The notes under the pieces were generated by a model. That model did no database searches and was not told the DNA's origin. It was given only the letters and a program-made list of their open reading frames with translations. A stretch of 64,000 nt of DNA, taken from contig JSYX01000138.1 in assembly GCA_000787465.1 (NCBI GenBank), positions 1-64,000 of the forward strand, in the 5' to 3' direction. This document shows positions 45,331 through 57,288 of this stretch, in pieces. A program made the translations under genes and the position numbers. Position 1 is the stretch's first letter. Each line of letters begins with the position of its first letter. Source of the stretch: Thermomucor indicae-seudaticae (Eukaryota > Mucoromycota > Mucoromycetes > Mucorales > Lichtheimiaceae).

Positions 45331-47135
45331 ATGTCAGAAAATGGTGAGCGATGCGCCAAGCGCGTTCGCACAAGTGAATACTATGCAGACAGATTTTACG
45401 ACGGACTTCTTGAACCCGAGTCTCGAGCCAAGATTCGAAAAGCGTTTATAGAATCCAAACCGTACCTTCACTGCAAGATCGAAAAGCTTATCAACGATGA
45501 TCTTTTACGACGAGTGCGCAAAGAAATCTTGGACAATTTGCACTTTACGCAAAAAGAAACAGATATCTACAAGGCAACTATCTCCATTTATGCAGAATTC
45601 TAAAGTATAATGTTATATTTATCTTTTCGGGTCAACAGGTGCTACAAACGGGTGACCTAGCCAACTTGGACGGATTACCAGCCGACGAACTCGCTCGTCT
45701 ATCCTCTCTTTTCGAACTACGCAACGCGCTTTATTCCGCCGAGTTTCGCGAATTCATCGCTTCCGTCACCGATTCGGGCCCATTATCCGGCACAAAAACA
45801 GACATGAGCATCAATAACTATATCGAAGGCTGCCACTTGCTGAACCATGACGACGTGATCGGCACCCGACGTGTATCCTACATTTTGTACCTGACAGACC
45901 CGGATTGCCGATGGGACCCCAAGAACGGTGGCGCTCTGGAACTGTATCCTGTCGTGGAAAAGGGTACCCCAGCCATCGAACCCAGTGTGGTTATCCCACC
46001 GCAGTGGAACCAGTTTGTCATGTTCACTGTCCAACCTGGCCACTCTTTCCATTCAGTGGAAGAAGTCGTGGTGGAAAACAAGCATAGGTTGAGTATTTCT
46101 GGCTGGTTCCATCTACCTCAACCGGGTGAACACGGGTACCAGGAAAAGCGGCACGACGAAGAAGAGGGAGCTAAGTCATCGCTGGAACAATTACAGGTAA
46201 CGATTGTTATTGAAAAGGGAAAGAAGGGACAACTTAGGGCAAACACTATACACACATAGGCCGACTCGAGTGCCAATTTTGAGCATTATGATACAAAACT
46301 GGATGAAGCCGAGGCTGTGACCGGACTCACGGAAGAGTGTATTCGAGAGTTAGCGACATGGATGAACCCTCATTATCTTGACATCAAGATGCTGTCAAAG
46401 ATATCAGATCGCTTCTTGGAGGAATCAGCTGTTCAATGCAAAGAGATATTGAACGACGAGTATACCAGTAAACTAAAGAAGGCAACGATGGAGGCCGACA
46501 AGTCAGATGGGTTCACGCCGGGCGTCATGGCTCCCCATGGAACAGGTGTTGGTGGTGGATGGGTAGCGTATGGCCCGCCTCATCGATGCCGTTATTTGAC
46601 CCTTGATGACAAACAAGAAGGAGGAACAAGCACAACGAGCGAGTTATTTAAAGAATTGCAGCGTCATTTTGAAAGTGACGCTTTTCGACGATGGTTAGCG
46701 GTGGTGACACAAGTTGTCCCGCAAGGTTATCGTGGTCAGGCGCGTCGGTTCCGGCCAGGACACGATTACACGCTGGCAACAACCAATACGCGAGGTCAGG
46801 GAGTCCTGGACGTGACACTGTGTTTTGCTACAACAGCAGACAGTAAAAGTCGTCAAATGTGGGAAAGCGGCGACTATGGTGGATACGAATGCTATATGGC
46901 GCCTCACGATGAAGAGGAGGATCCTGCTACATATAAGGCTGCGGATGAAGATGGCGCCTTGCTTACTCTGCCAGCGGGTTGTAATGAGCTGTCGCTTGTA
47001 CTACGAGACGAGGGTGTAATGCGGTTTATCAAGTATGTTAGCGCAAGAGCTCCTGGATCTCGATGGGATTTGTCCTTTGAGTATGACCTGCCAGAAGAGG
47101 AAGAAGACGAGGATGAGGAAAAGAACAAGTTATAG
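45331..47135 (+). CDS. TPA1: Prolyl 3,4-dihydroxylase OGFOD1/Tpa1/Ofd1, 3 exons
   Basis: Exons 45331-45573, 45639-46196 and 46260-47135 give 558 aa. The first 2-oxoglutarate/Fe(II) domain carries the iron ligands His and Asp in GCHLLNHDDVIGTRR, the strand SYILYLTDPDCRWDPKNGGA, and the distal His in VQPGHSFHSVEEV. The second, degenerate domain (GGWVAYGPPHRCRYLTLDD, RFRPGHDYTLATTNTRG) and the acidic C-terminus are typical of the family. Tpa1/OGFOD1 hydroxylates a proline of ribosomal protein uS12 and affects translation termination accuracy; fission yeast Ofd1 also controls SREBP turnover. The first intron starts with GC (AAG|GCAACT). Confidence 0.93.
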
Positions 47136-47470
47136 ACGTTCAACCTTGTTATTGCATTCTCCATTTTGCCTTTGTACTGTACATTTTCGTTGTTTCATGA
47201 TAAAATATTGATCATTTCTCGGTTTACTGTCGACAATGCGAGTTGCGTTGGTATTGATTACAAACTTCACGTCGCTTGCTTCAGATAGCATTGGCTCAGG
47301 TCTCATAGATTAGCTGTGTGATGACTTATATGCCCAAGCGTTGGCCGTTTCCTAAAAAAGGCCGGCACGTGACCGTGACGTAGAACTTAGTATTTTTGGA
47401 CGCATTTACCCAGTGCACTTTCTTATGTGGGCCTCGTTAAACTACATGCTTAGGCATTGGTTACTATTTT
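47136..47470. other. Intergenic region between tandem genes
   Basis: Holds the OGFOD1 3' flank and Bre1 promoter. No coding sequence seen. Confidence 0.35.
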
Positions 47471-50400
47471 ATGGCTGCAGCAGAAGAGAACAACAAGTGG
47501 CAATATGCGGATTCAGAAGAGCAGGGCTCCACTCCGCAGCCACCTCATAAAAAACGCTTCATGGCCTCAACTTCTTCATCATCGTCGTCTCCATCACAGT
47601 CCATTGAAGGGGATAGCCGTGATGAATCAACCGATAGTCTTAATGTTCGTAATAAATCCCTTTTATTTTCTCTTGCAAAGTATACGAAAATGCTGACATT
47701 TACATATTTTAGGAACCTTTAGAAGCTTTCAGGCGAGATGCGATTGTGCGCCAATGGAAAGAATACAAGGTAAAGGATGCAAAAATAATGAAATTCATCC
47801 GGACGACAACTGATTTTCATGATTAGCGCTCTGGTAAAAGGTGGAAAAGTCGTGCGGTAGCATCAGAACAACGAGCACGATCAAGTGAGGAAGCGCTTGG
47901 AGTTTGGGATGCACAATTCCAGCAGGTATGGACTAGATTACGATTACAGTTAGATCACTATACACATTGATCGCTTGTTTCGACAGCTTCGGAAGGCTTT
48001 GAAAGATCTTGTTCGCGACGAAAGCTTTGAATCGCTGAAAAACTCTATGCAGAGAGCAGGTATGTGGGTGCTCCCAAATTGCTGAATTTTTGTCCCTATC
48101 GTAAAACTTACCCTACTACCCAGATGAAGACGGTGACAATATGGAATGCGATACAGTTTTCGATATGTTGTCTGACGATGCACCGACGATGAGTCGAGTT
48201 GTGCAGTCACCAATGGAAAAGCCGTCCGAGTTGCATCATCTTTTTAACGCATGGCAGTGCTCAAGGGAAAAGCTCGCAGATAACTTGAAACAGTCTCTTA
48301 GTAGTAGGTTGATAACAGTAGCAAAACTAATTCGGACGTATTAATGACACACAATCATCGACCAGTCGATCCATCTGCTCGAGAACAATACGAAACGACC
48401 ATCAAGGAATGGGTTGAAAACCAGCAATCACTGCGAGATGCACAGGCTCGTTTGGCAGCAACGCAAATGAAGGTAATAATTACAAGGAAATGATCTCAGC
48501 GCTCTATTTTTCGTGTCAGTTACTCAAGGTCATACATAATATAGAGCTTCATATTGGATGAAGAATTGCAATTGCTGACGCGGCGCATCGCATCGACAGA
48601 TGAGACTATACGGGATGCTCGACTGGAACTCATCAATGCAGAGAATCGATTGTCCTCTAAAAACGAAAGTCCGGACGTTGTTATGGATGAGGCGGAGAAG
48701 AGGAATGCGGAAGAGGGCAGTTCCTCTACAACTAAACAAGCAACACCTGAGCAAAACAGCCAAACAACAACCGTAGGTATTAAACTCACGAGCGGACCGT
48801 GGTAAACACAAGGCCAATTCATAGCATGTGTGATATCTTAGGAGGAAACGCGAGAGCCGCCGGATCAGGAGCCGTTAGTGCGGACGCAACAGGAAATGGA
48901 TCGGCAATTACAGGAAATCGAAGCCATTAAGGATCAGCGCATCGAACTTAAGCAACAAAGGACGCGGTTGCAAATAGACATGGTGTGTCTACCGGAGAAT
49001 AGAATACGAGATGCACCCTTAATACGAGAATTATACGACGCTCTCCGAGATATGCAGCGGGACAAAAAGAACAGTCGAGCAGCAGACGATGTTCGCGATT
49101 TGCAAAAGGAACTGGCCGATCTCCAAAGCACGCAACGAAAGTTTATTGCAGAGTTGGACGCGAAGCAAGTGGATGAAATTAAGGAGCAACAAAAGGGACT
49201 TTGGAAGCTCGATAAAGACCTGAATCAAGTTCGTGGTCAGCGCGATGCTTTACAAGTCCAAGCAGATGAGTTTAAAGCCTATGGCAATTCTGTAAGGGCT
49301 TCGACTGCAGAAGTGAAGCTGATTGCTGATACGCGAAAGGTGCGATTTTTCTCTTGGCCCAGTTTCCTTTCAGTTCTGATGTGCGTGGTATTATTAGGAA
49401 CGTGCGGCAACCATGGAATCCGAGTTGTATCGATTACAACGGAGAAGTATTGCCATGACAGGAGATCGTGCCTTGTATGCGCTTGCAAAAAGTTTACCTG
49501 GTGACTTTTCGATTGAGTCGCTGCGAGAGCAAGTCAGGTAGGCTATTTGCTCAAGTAATTGGGTTTCCTGAGAAAGGGCCGTCTTATACTGACAATAGGA
49601 CGTGATATATATAGTGCGTTGGAGCGTGAATTGAGAGAGAAAAAAGCACAAGTTTGCAGAAACGTCACTTCTGAAGAGCTCGACCAAGAGATTTTGACGG
49701 TGGTGGAGCATAAACGGCTATGTGGCCAAGCTAATGAATTTAAAGAGAATTATGGTTTCGATGTCGGTTGTACAGATGAAAGCGAGGCAATCGCAGTTAT
49801 GGAATCAAAACTCACGTCAGACGAGTCCAAAATTGGCGAGGCACGTGAAAGGCTCAACTCATTTGAAGTCGTAAGTTATCATTTTGTCTAGTTATTATGA
49901 AATCATTTACTGACCGTGGGTTATTTGTGTAGACAGAGCGCCAGCTCCTGAGTGAAATTGACAGTGTTTCCAAAGTTTACAGCGAATTGGATGAGCAAAA
50001 TATGGCCAAAGTGAAGGAACTTATGGCATTGGAAGATGAAATATATCGCTTGCAGAGCGAGGTATGGAAAAAGTTGCAATGATGAAAAATTCGATACTAA
50101 TGCGATGATGATTTGAAGCGATCGAAACACAGTCAAGCATTTACTTATTTGAACAAGTCAAAGGATGCCAATACCATGGTTGCGAATGCATTAAAAAAGC
50201 AAAACGAAAAAGAATTAGCATACATTAAAGAATTAAACGAACGGGAGAAGAACATGAACAGTCATCTTGTAGGTTCATAGAGTATTAGGTTGATTCATAT
50301 GCAACTTACTGACAGTGGGTATCCAATAGGCTACTTTGGAACGCGAATTAAACGCTAGCAAAGCTGCACTGACGATATACGAGCAAAAAGTGGCTGAATT

Positions 50401-50911
50401 AAGGGAAGTTCTAAAGCAGCTGGATGACAAGAATTTACAGACAAAAGCCAGTTTAAAGGAGGTTAGTTGAAAAGGATATGCAATGGATACGTGATCTAAC
50501 AGAAAGATTAGTTGAGAGAAGCTATTCTGGATAAGACAGCGCAAATAGAACAAGGCGCGCACGAACGATTACGGCTTGAAGAAAATAGGGAGCTATTACG
50601 GCGAAAACTCGAAGCAGTAACCAAAGTTGAGAATCCTGCCGAAATGAAATTACGCAAAGAAAAGGAAGAATATAGAGTAAGTTGCAAAATTGCAAATTTA
50701 CGAAGGATTATGCTTAGATGAATTCTTCTTTTGATAGGCGCTGTTGAACTGCAGTTCATGTGGTTCACACTTGAAATCGCACGTTTTGATGCGTTGTATG
50801 CACACTTTCTGCAAGGACTGCCTTGATGTCCGGATAGAAACCCGTCAACGAAGGTGTCCAAGTTGTGGAGAGTCATTTGGTATCAACGATGTGAAACAGT
50901 TTTATTTCTAA
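47471..50911 (+). CDS. BRE1: Bre1-type E3 ubiquitin ligase for histone H2B, 15 exons
   Basis: Fifteen exons (first 47471-47644, last 50738-50911) join in frame to 853 aa. The N-terminus has a basic patch (PPHKKRFMAS) and EPLEAFRRDAIVRQWKEYKR, matching the conserved Bre1 start. A long coiled coil follows (CLPENRIRDAPLIRELYDAL is a family-like segment). The C-terminal RING is complete: NCSSCGSHLKSHVLMRCMHT, FCKDCLDVRIETRQRRCPSC and GESFGINDVKQFYF, with C3HC4 spacing. With Rad6, Bre1 monoubiquitinates histone H2B, which licenses H3K4 and H3K79 methylation during transcription. Many exons are short, so the gene appears only as fragments in single frames. Confidence 0.94.
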
Positions 50912-51202
50912 ACGTATGCACCCTTCTTTTTTTTCTTTTTTTTGTACATAATGTGATCTTTTCTTCTTTCGTCAATTTACGCCGCTAATACTTCCTCATC
51001 TTTCTGTCCTTTTTTTTACTACGCTCTGTTGTATATTCCGCATGTCTCGAACATAATACTCTTTTTATTACACTTTGTAGACAGTCAGAAATCTCCAGCC
51101 TAGGGGCTGACGAACGTAAAAAGTTCAGGAATCTATAAAGGAGCATTCCTGTTTCTTCTTCCTGTTTCTCTTTGAGTGCAATATTGAACAAAAAGGAGAA
51201 CC
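50912..51202. other. Intergenic region
   Basis: T-rich 3' flank of Bre1 and upstream region of the rhomboid gene. Nothing else recognised. Confidence 0.35.
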
Positions 51203-52686
51203 ATGCGTGGTTTAATGTCGCTATCCGTAAACAAGGAATATAACAATGACACCTACCACTATTATTATCACAGAAACGATCGACGACCATCGTTTGTTTA
51301 TTATGCCAAATCAGGGATATGCTTGCCAGATTCAGCTGTGTCAAAAAAGACAGCGGCATCTGCGCTAGTGGACATTGCCTATGCGCAAAAGTCCACGTCC
51401 AGCAAGACAAAAAACCCGGATCAACGTAAAAAAATGGCCAGTGATATTCACTCATATTACGGCTGTTTTGATGTTTGCTTTCATGTCTGGTGAATTAATG
51501 ATGAATCGCGAATTGACAGGTAAACAATATAATAAACTAGGAGAGGCCCACGCTTACGTCGCGTTATACAGGCGAATTCTTTGAGCTGGACCCGTTCAAC
51601 GTGATGCTCGGACCATCTGTGCGAACACTGATACAGCTTGGTGCTCGATACCCACCATGCATGCGCAACACGACAGCCATGGCGCCCGAGGAATGATACG
51701 TGTGTTTCAAGCGACGAGTTCCCAAAGCAACAAGCAATACGACCTGGATAGTGGATGACGGCATGACCGACCCGATCCAAACATGCTCTTTGGCCGAGGT
51801 CTGCGGATTCGCACCTCCTAATAATAATAATAACCAGACTTTTCGGTTCCTGACACCCCTTGTGATTCATTCCGGACTGATCCAGTTCGCCCGCAACTTG
51901 GCTTCACATCTTGCGCTCGGCAACTATCTCGAACGTATCATGAATGGTGTCCGGCTAGGAACCGTGTACGTGATCTCGGGTGTGTTTGGGCACTTGTTTG
52001 ATGCCAATTTTTGCCCCATGACTACATGCAAGTGTTGATCTTCCCTCCTCACCCAAAACAATATTGCTGACATCTTACTCTGTAAATGAAAGTATCGGTA
52101 GGATGCAGTACGGCCATTCTGGGTATGACCGCCTGTTTATTTATTGACTTGGGATTCACTTGGCGACTCGTTTCTCAACCCATCCGACGCCTTTTTAAAT
52201 TGATACTCTTGACAGGCAAGTTCTATCTCTCTCTCTCTCTCTATTAATAACTGTTCTGACATAACTACGTAGCCTTCTGTTTTATACTCGGACTGTTACC
52301 AGGGCAAGTCCAGCATATAGCCATTCTACCCAATCTAACTGACTGCTGCTAAAACAGCGTAGACAATTTCTCGCACCTTGGAGGCTTCTTAGCTGGTCTC
52401 CTGTCAGGAATTTGGACAGTTCCTGCTATCCATTACAGTAAACGCTATACGCGAGTACTCCTGATCGTTTGCCTATTCTCCGTAACACTCTTGATTGCTT
52501 TGTCTGTCATCATGTGGCATAATTTCTTCACGGCAGATGGCACAGATAAGGTATATCACAGACTTGATCCAGTGTAACAAACTGCTGCTCTATGTAATAC
52601 TGAATTCCTTTTTACAGGATTGTCCAAGTTGCCGTTACATTTCTTACATGTCTATACGCGGTTCATGCAACACGAACCATTGCTAA
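51203..52686 (+). CDS. Rhomboid serine protease, 7 exons, one in-frame TGA
   Basis: Exons 51203-51295, 51369-51519, 51572-52033, 52093-52215, 52273-52303, 52358-52550 and 52618-52686 give about 373 codons. The first membrane helix is WPVIFTHITAVLMFAF. The conserved loop reads VMLGPSVRTLIQLGARYPPC and MRNTTAMAPEE, then a TGA at 51694-51696, then YVCF. Helix 2 is FRFLTPLVIHSGLIQFARNL. The catalytic Ser lies in SVGCSTAIL (GxS) and the catalytic His in FSHLGGFLAGLL. The C-terminus has CPSCRYISY. Rhomboids cleave membrane substrates within the bilayer. Without the TGA the gene looks intact, so it is a recent nonsense allele, a readthrough case, or a sequencing error. Two introns (52216-52272 and 52304-52357) start with GC. 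Confidence 0.75.
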
Positions 52687-52980
52687 CTAATATTGTTGTC
52701 CAACTCGTCGTGTTCTGTTTCATTTTGAGAAAGGCAGAAAAAGAACGAGAATCAAAAAATGTTACACACAAAAAGAGGTGAAGAAAGGGGTTTCAGCAAT
52801 GGTGGTGAATTGCACTGTAATATATGCAGTGTGTACGCAAAAAGTGATGCTGCGAAAAAAGGGTAGACAGAAGTATTACACAGAAGAAAAATAATCTTTT
52901 TGGATCAAGCAATGAAGAGGAAAACAAGAATCCTCATTACTGAAGAGAAATGTATATAAACAAGTGAACTTTTCGAGCAA
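52687..52980. other. Convergent 3' flank
   Basis: Between the rhomboid (plus) and KH-protein (minus) stop codons. Short frames only. Confidence 0.4.
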
Positions 52981-54240
52981 TTATTCTTCTTCTTCCAAGA
53001 TGTCCTCTTCTAGCATGGCTCCCCTCAAGCGCCGCTCCTTCTCATGCTCAAGCTGACCATAGAGTAAGTACAACGCACGTTCATTGGCGTCAGGCGTTCC
53101 TTGGATCGTAAACATTCTCTCTCCAGTGCCGTCATGCGGAACTTTGGCAATCGAGATACGGGAACCCGACAGACGACGAATCTCCGTGATCTTGGAACCT
53201 CCGCGACCTGTAATAATTGTATCAAATATACACGCTAAGAGTCATAACAGATAATAAGAACGTACCAATGATGCAGCCGACCATGTCGCTTGGAATCGAA
53301 ATATGTTGAGTACGGATGTTCGGGTTGTTTGCGAAATTCTGTTGCGAAGAAAAGGAAGTACGGCGGGACTGTTGTTGGTATTCAGGCGCAGCGAAATCGG
53401 TTCCGTTGCCCGTGCGGGTTACGGAGGCGCGTCGCGACGATGGAGAGGTATTGTCGTTGGTTACCTTGGTAGGGTTATACAATATCGTTCCGTAGGCACG
53501 TTCCTTGTCGTCAATCAGGCATTGACCAATCTCCAAGATCGCAAGATGGACGCCTTCGACAGTGCCACGGACCTCGACCACTCTTTCGGTACTCTGCGGA
53601 AGCAGTGTCTTTGAAGCTATCATACGAACCCCCGAGGTATCCTGAATGTGTTTAATCTTGGCTCCCTGACGGCCAATCACGGTTCCCATCAAGTTGTGGG
53701 AGATCAAAAGACGAATGGTGGCTACAGCGCCATGGCTGCCAGAGGATGGCGAGATGGGCGAAGTGGGTGGGGTTGCGGGTGAAATAGGATTGTCCAGCAG
53801 TGTTTGAGCAATGAGCGAGTAAGCCTAATCATCGTGAGTTATTATTCAGCAATCCTGATAAATTGAACCGCACGCCAACAAGTCAAAACATGTCCCCACC
53901 AACTCACCTTTGCCACACCTTCCAGTGAACCGCTAACGGTCAAGACGCGGTCATGAACACCTTGAATAACCTTGGACACTCCGGCCTTGACACCCGTCGA
54001 CTCTCTCAGCTCAGCCACGTTTTTACCAGCTTTAATTGCAACGTCGGTTGAATCCTTCTATTGATCCGTCAGAGTCTCTTTTTTGTAAATACCTTTGCCG
54101 ATAATGACACCAGCTTCCTTTGTCGAAACCAAAGCCCGTAAGGTCAATTGGTCTTCATCCTGAGAGGTGCGATCAGAGGGCTGCTGGTCGGGGGTACGGT
54201 CATCGAACTGATCCGTGCTGGTGTTGGAAGGTTGCGACAT
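52981..54240 (-). CDS. Triple KH-domain RNA-binding protein (PCBP/Rnc1-like)
   Basis: Exons 54093-54240, 53908-54029, 53266-53824 and 52981-53207 give 351 aa. Three KH domains are clear. KH1 is LTLRALVSTKEAGVIIGKAG then KNVAELRESTGVK; KH2 is IRLLISHNLMGTVIGRQGAK; KH3 is HISIPSDMVGCIIGRGGSKI with IRRLSGSRISIAK. Each has the GxxG loop. The linker between KH2 and KH3 is Ser/Gln-rich (SSRRASVTRTGNGTDFAAP) and may be phosphorylated. The tail is acidic (EEDILEEEE). Closest architecture is fission yeast Rnc1/yeast Pbp2 and animal PCBP, which bind poly(C)/U-rich RNA and control mRNA stability and translation. Confidence 0.92.
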
Positions 54241-55158
54241 ACTACTTGACTGAGGGAGTACAACATGCATGAGTTTACAGTTTGATGTCAGACATCCATA
54301 CACCGATGTGCTACTTACGAGGATGGCAAATGGCGTAGGGAATGCAGTAATGAACGGGTCGTCTTTTTATTGTGCACACACACACAAATCCAACAAAAAG
54401 AAAAATGAAGAAAGGATGCGTGTGAGTCGAGTTAAAGAGAGTAAGACCCGATTACGTTAAAAAAGGTGGAAGGAGAACGACGCTTCGGCGAGCAAGCGGG
54501 AAAGTGAGAGGACACGCAAGAAGAAAGCAGAAAAAACAAAAAGGCGGGAAACGCGTTTTTGCTGGAAGAGCCAGCAAAAAAAAGGTATGTCACTTTGTGA
54601 CTTGCCTTACAAAAGGCCTGTCGGCGTCCGAAATCAGCTTGCCCTTCGTCAACACCCTCATTGCACCGCGACACGCTGACAACCACGGCAACTGCTGAAA
54701 TATATTGCACGTACAGCTCCAGATCCTACCTTGCCCAACAGTCTTGTTATAAGCTTCGCCTCGAATAGCGACTTTGATGCCCGCTTCGACGACGCTGCTT
54801 GTTGTCGTGGTACCTGGAATCAACAGAAGTACAGCCAATGTAGTTCTGAATCATCTGCTTGTGGCAAAAGTACTCCAAGCGCTCCGAACGCGGTATCTCT
54901 GCATGAGGCTATATTATTGTGACCATGCAATCATCTACAAATCTCGCAGAAAGAACGCAGAGTCGAATCGCCGGAAAATAGAATCCATAAAATCTGAATG
55001 CCCTACTCGTCAAGCAATTGAGTGGTGCAGTATTCATAACATGGAAACGAGGGCCATGAACCACATAGATGCTATGACATTGTTCACTCGAGATTCCCAA
55101 TACGGCGTGAAAGAATGGCTGCAGACACACATTATCACCGAAATGGACTGGAAGGCTC
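54241..55158. other. No supported gene
   Basis: Upstream region of the KH gene followed by sequence with short frames on both strands. A GAA/AAG-rich purine tract lies at 54380-54580. A CA-rich microsatellite-like run occurs near 54375. Confidence 0.35.
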
Positions 55159-55432
55159 TGAAATGCATGCGGGAAAACCACATCCATTAAAGAGATTTTA
55201 GCTCAGCGGCATATCCGGCCTGTTTTTGTGGATTTTTGCTGCACAGTTTTCAAGATTTCACGAGAGATCATCGCTGCAGGGCTTTTAGAAATACGCTCAG
55301 CGTGTATGTACAAGTTCAGATTGATCTATCACTTAAGCTAACGTACTTTTCTATACGTAGACGGATACATCCGTACCGACGATGAAAAAGAAGTCATGAA
55401 GCCATATGTGGAGTACATCATTCAGCTGCTAT
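55159..55432 (+). pseudogene. P-loop ATPase fragment, possibly ORC5-like
   Basis: The plus strand reads ACGKTTSIKEILAQRHIRPV then FVDFCCTVFKISREIIAAGL. A GTATGT donor at 55299 and a TACGTAG acceptor at 55361 join it to YGYIRTDDEKEVMKPYVEYI and a stop. GKTT plus a downstream V-F-V-D strand and Cys-rich helix resembles the Walker A region of ORC5 (GKT...VFVNCxECF). No Walker B or upstream exon is seen, so it is a fragment at best. Family call is tentative. Confidence 0.25.
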
Positions 55433-55836
55433 AATACCGACAAGTAGAACGCATCTGCCTGATTGCTTCCAATGATGCGACATGAAAGGTGTATCATATC
55501 AACGGGCATTGCATTCAACAGTAAAGTAACGTGCCGAATGTCTAAACAATAAACAATAATGTGTCTCCTTAGTTCTGATCATATTTCGTTATGGCACTTA
55601 ACGGAGACAAAAGCTTGCCGGAATCTCCTGCCCTGTTTTGCACACATATACTACGTAGTCAGCGAATTAGAAAAGCCATGGATCCAATAACATGACAAAT
55701 CCAGTATCGCATAAGTTAAGGTGCATAAATACGTAATGGGGATTTCAGCAGATCACACTAGTAATAGAGTATATAACGCTATGTATGTGGATTATCTAAC
55801 ATAGGTGGGCGTAGGATTCTTGTCCTGTTGCTTTCG
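55433..55836. other. Intergenic region
   Basis: 3' flank of the LIM gene. No coding sequence supported. Confidence 0.35.
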
Positions 55837-57049
55837 TTAGTTGTTAGGCGCATAGTGCTGCTTTGCTATTGTACTTACTGTACAGTTACGGCAATAAACG
55901 AGCCATTCTCCGGTGTCACCTTCATATACTCGGGCGCTGGAATCCATCTGCTTCTTGCATTTGGTACATTTCAGACACTTTTTATGCCAGCGGCTTGCTC
56001 TCGGTCCCGGTGTCTCGTCCCACACCGCGATACTGTTGCGACAGTGCGGGCAAACTTTGGAACCTCCTAACTTTGGTAGTTCTCGTGTTCTGCTCATGAA
56101 CAGTTGAGAGGGACTCAACACTTCTCCAAAAGGCGCGATTGCTGTGATGGTACTGTTGCAGCGACGACGTGGAAGCGGGCCCGAGCTAACAGGGCCAGAA
56201 GCCGCAGCCGTGGTCCCTTCAGACCGTGTATGAGCGTCAGGTAATGATGGTAAGGGGCTGCTGCTACTATTACTACTACTAGTAGTAGTAGTTGTTGTTG
56301 TTGTAATAGTGGGCCTTTGATAATGAGGTAGACCATGTTTGTCCAAGGACTTGGGATCGAGTCCGGGACGAACTGCAGTAGCATAACGCCCGCGACTGAC
56401 GGTGGACAAAGAGGGCAATGGGACTTTTGCAGTTTCCGGCAATTCGGTAACGGAGCTAAAGAGAACAGCTTGCATAAATGAGAAAAAAAAGCTTTATCTT
56501 GGTTTATTGTATCAAGGTCAATTGTTACCACAATCTCTCACAATGTTGACACGGGTCTCTGCTACCAAAGCCGCGCTCGCAGCAGTTATCACAAATTTTC
56601 TTTTGGTTTGCTTTCTTGCGTAGCAGAGAGACCTTATTGCGTCGTCCTTCCTGAGTAGGTGAAGTCGATGCGACCACAGATGCTGCTGTGGGTCTCTTTG
56701 CACAACTCACGGGCGTGCTTGCACTGACTGATGGAGAAGGTGATTTGTCCCTCTGTGAGAGTATGCTATCGGCATAGCTGCAAAATGTGAGATTAGCGCT
56801 GATATTAAACGAAATATTCCAGTTTATTACCGAAGCTGCCATCGATCGCCCGTCGTAGAGGTAAGTCGAACGGACTCCTTGTCACCAGATAACGTCATAA
56901 CAGTGGATGCTATATGTTGGACTGGTGAATAACCAACAGCTTAACAGATCAATATGTGTAAGACAAATTAGCATACCAACGGAGCGTCCTCCGCATTTAC
57001 GACATTTGCCACCGTTTGAAATCTCGCCACACCTGTTACAATATCCCAT
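55837..57049 (-). CDS. LIM-domain protein, 4 exons
   Basis: Exons 56977-57049, 56831-56909, 56542-56777 and 55837-56468 give 339 aa. It starts MGYCNRCGEISNGGKCRKCG, a four-cysteine zinc ribbon. A Ser/Pro-rich linker and a Cys-rich segment (KKICDNCCERGFGSRDPC) follow. A Thr/Ser homopolymeric stretch comes next. The C-terminal LIM zinc fingers read VCPHCRNSIAVWDETP, WHKKCLKCTKCKKQMD and WLVYCRNCTV. LIM domains mediate protein-protein contacts, often at actin or Rho-GTPase sites. No kinase or GAP domain is present, so it is probably an adaptor. The donor of intron 3 (CATT|GTGAGA) was chosen because it alone keeps frame. Confidence 0.7.
56258..56305. repeat. Trinucleotide microsatellite with palindromic core
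   Basis: CTA/ACT repeats turn into AGT/TTG repeats, creating a self-complementary stretch (TACTACTACTAGTAGTAGTA). On the minus strand it encodes the Thr and Ser runs of the LIM protein. Likely hypervariable and able to form a hairpin. Confidence 0.85.
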
Positions 57050-57288
57050 TTTATTGACAAGGAACAGAGGAAAAGAAGCACAGAGAAAGAGCACGGTCCT
57101 GTTTGTTTAATTCCTGTTTTGTTGTTCATCGCAACAAACCCCAAAATTGGAACAAAACATCAGTCGACCGCATGATCAAGAAAATGTCAATTATATATTA
57201 TGGCACAGAAATGGGGCCAAGGGTAATAAGACTGCTACGTTCCTCTAATCTTTCACTTCAAGAATTGATAATAGTGATATATAAAAAT

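Noticed and set aside
52216..52240. CT dinucleotide run as a possible promoter element
   Set aside because: It lies inside a rhomboid intron and is simply a polypyrimidine microsatellite.
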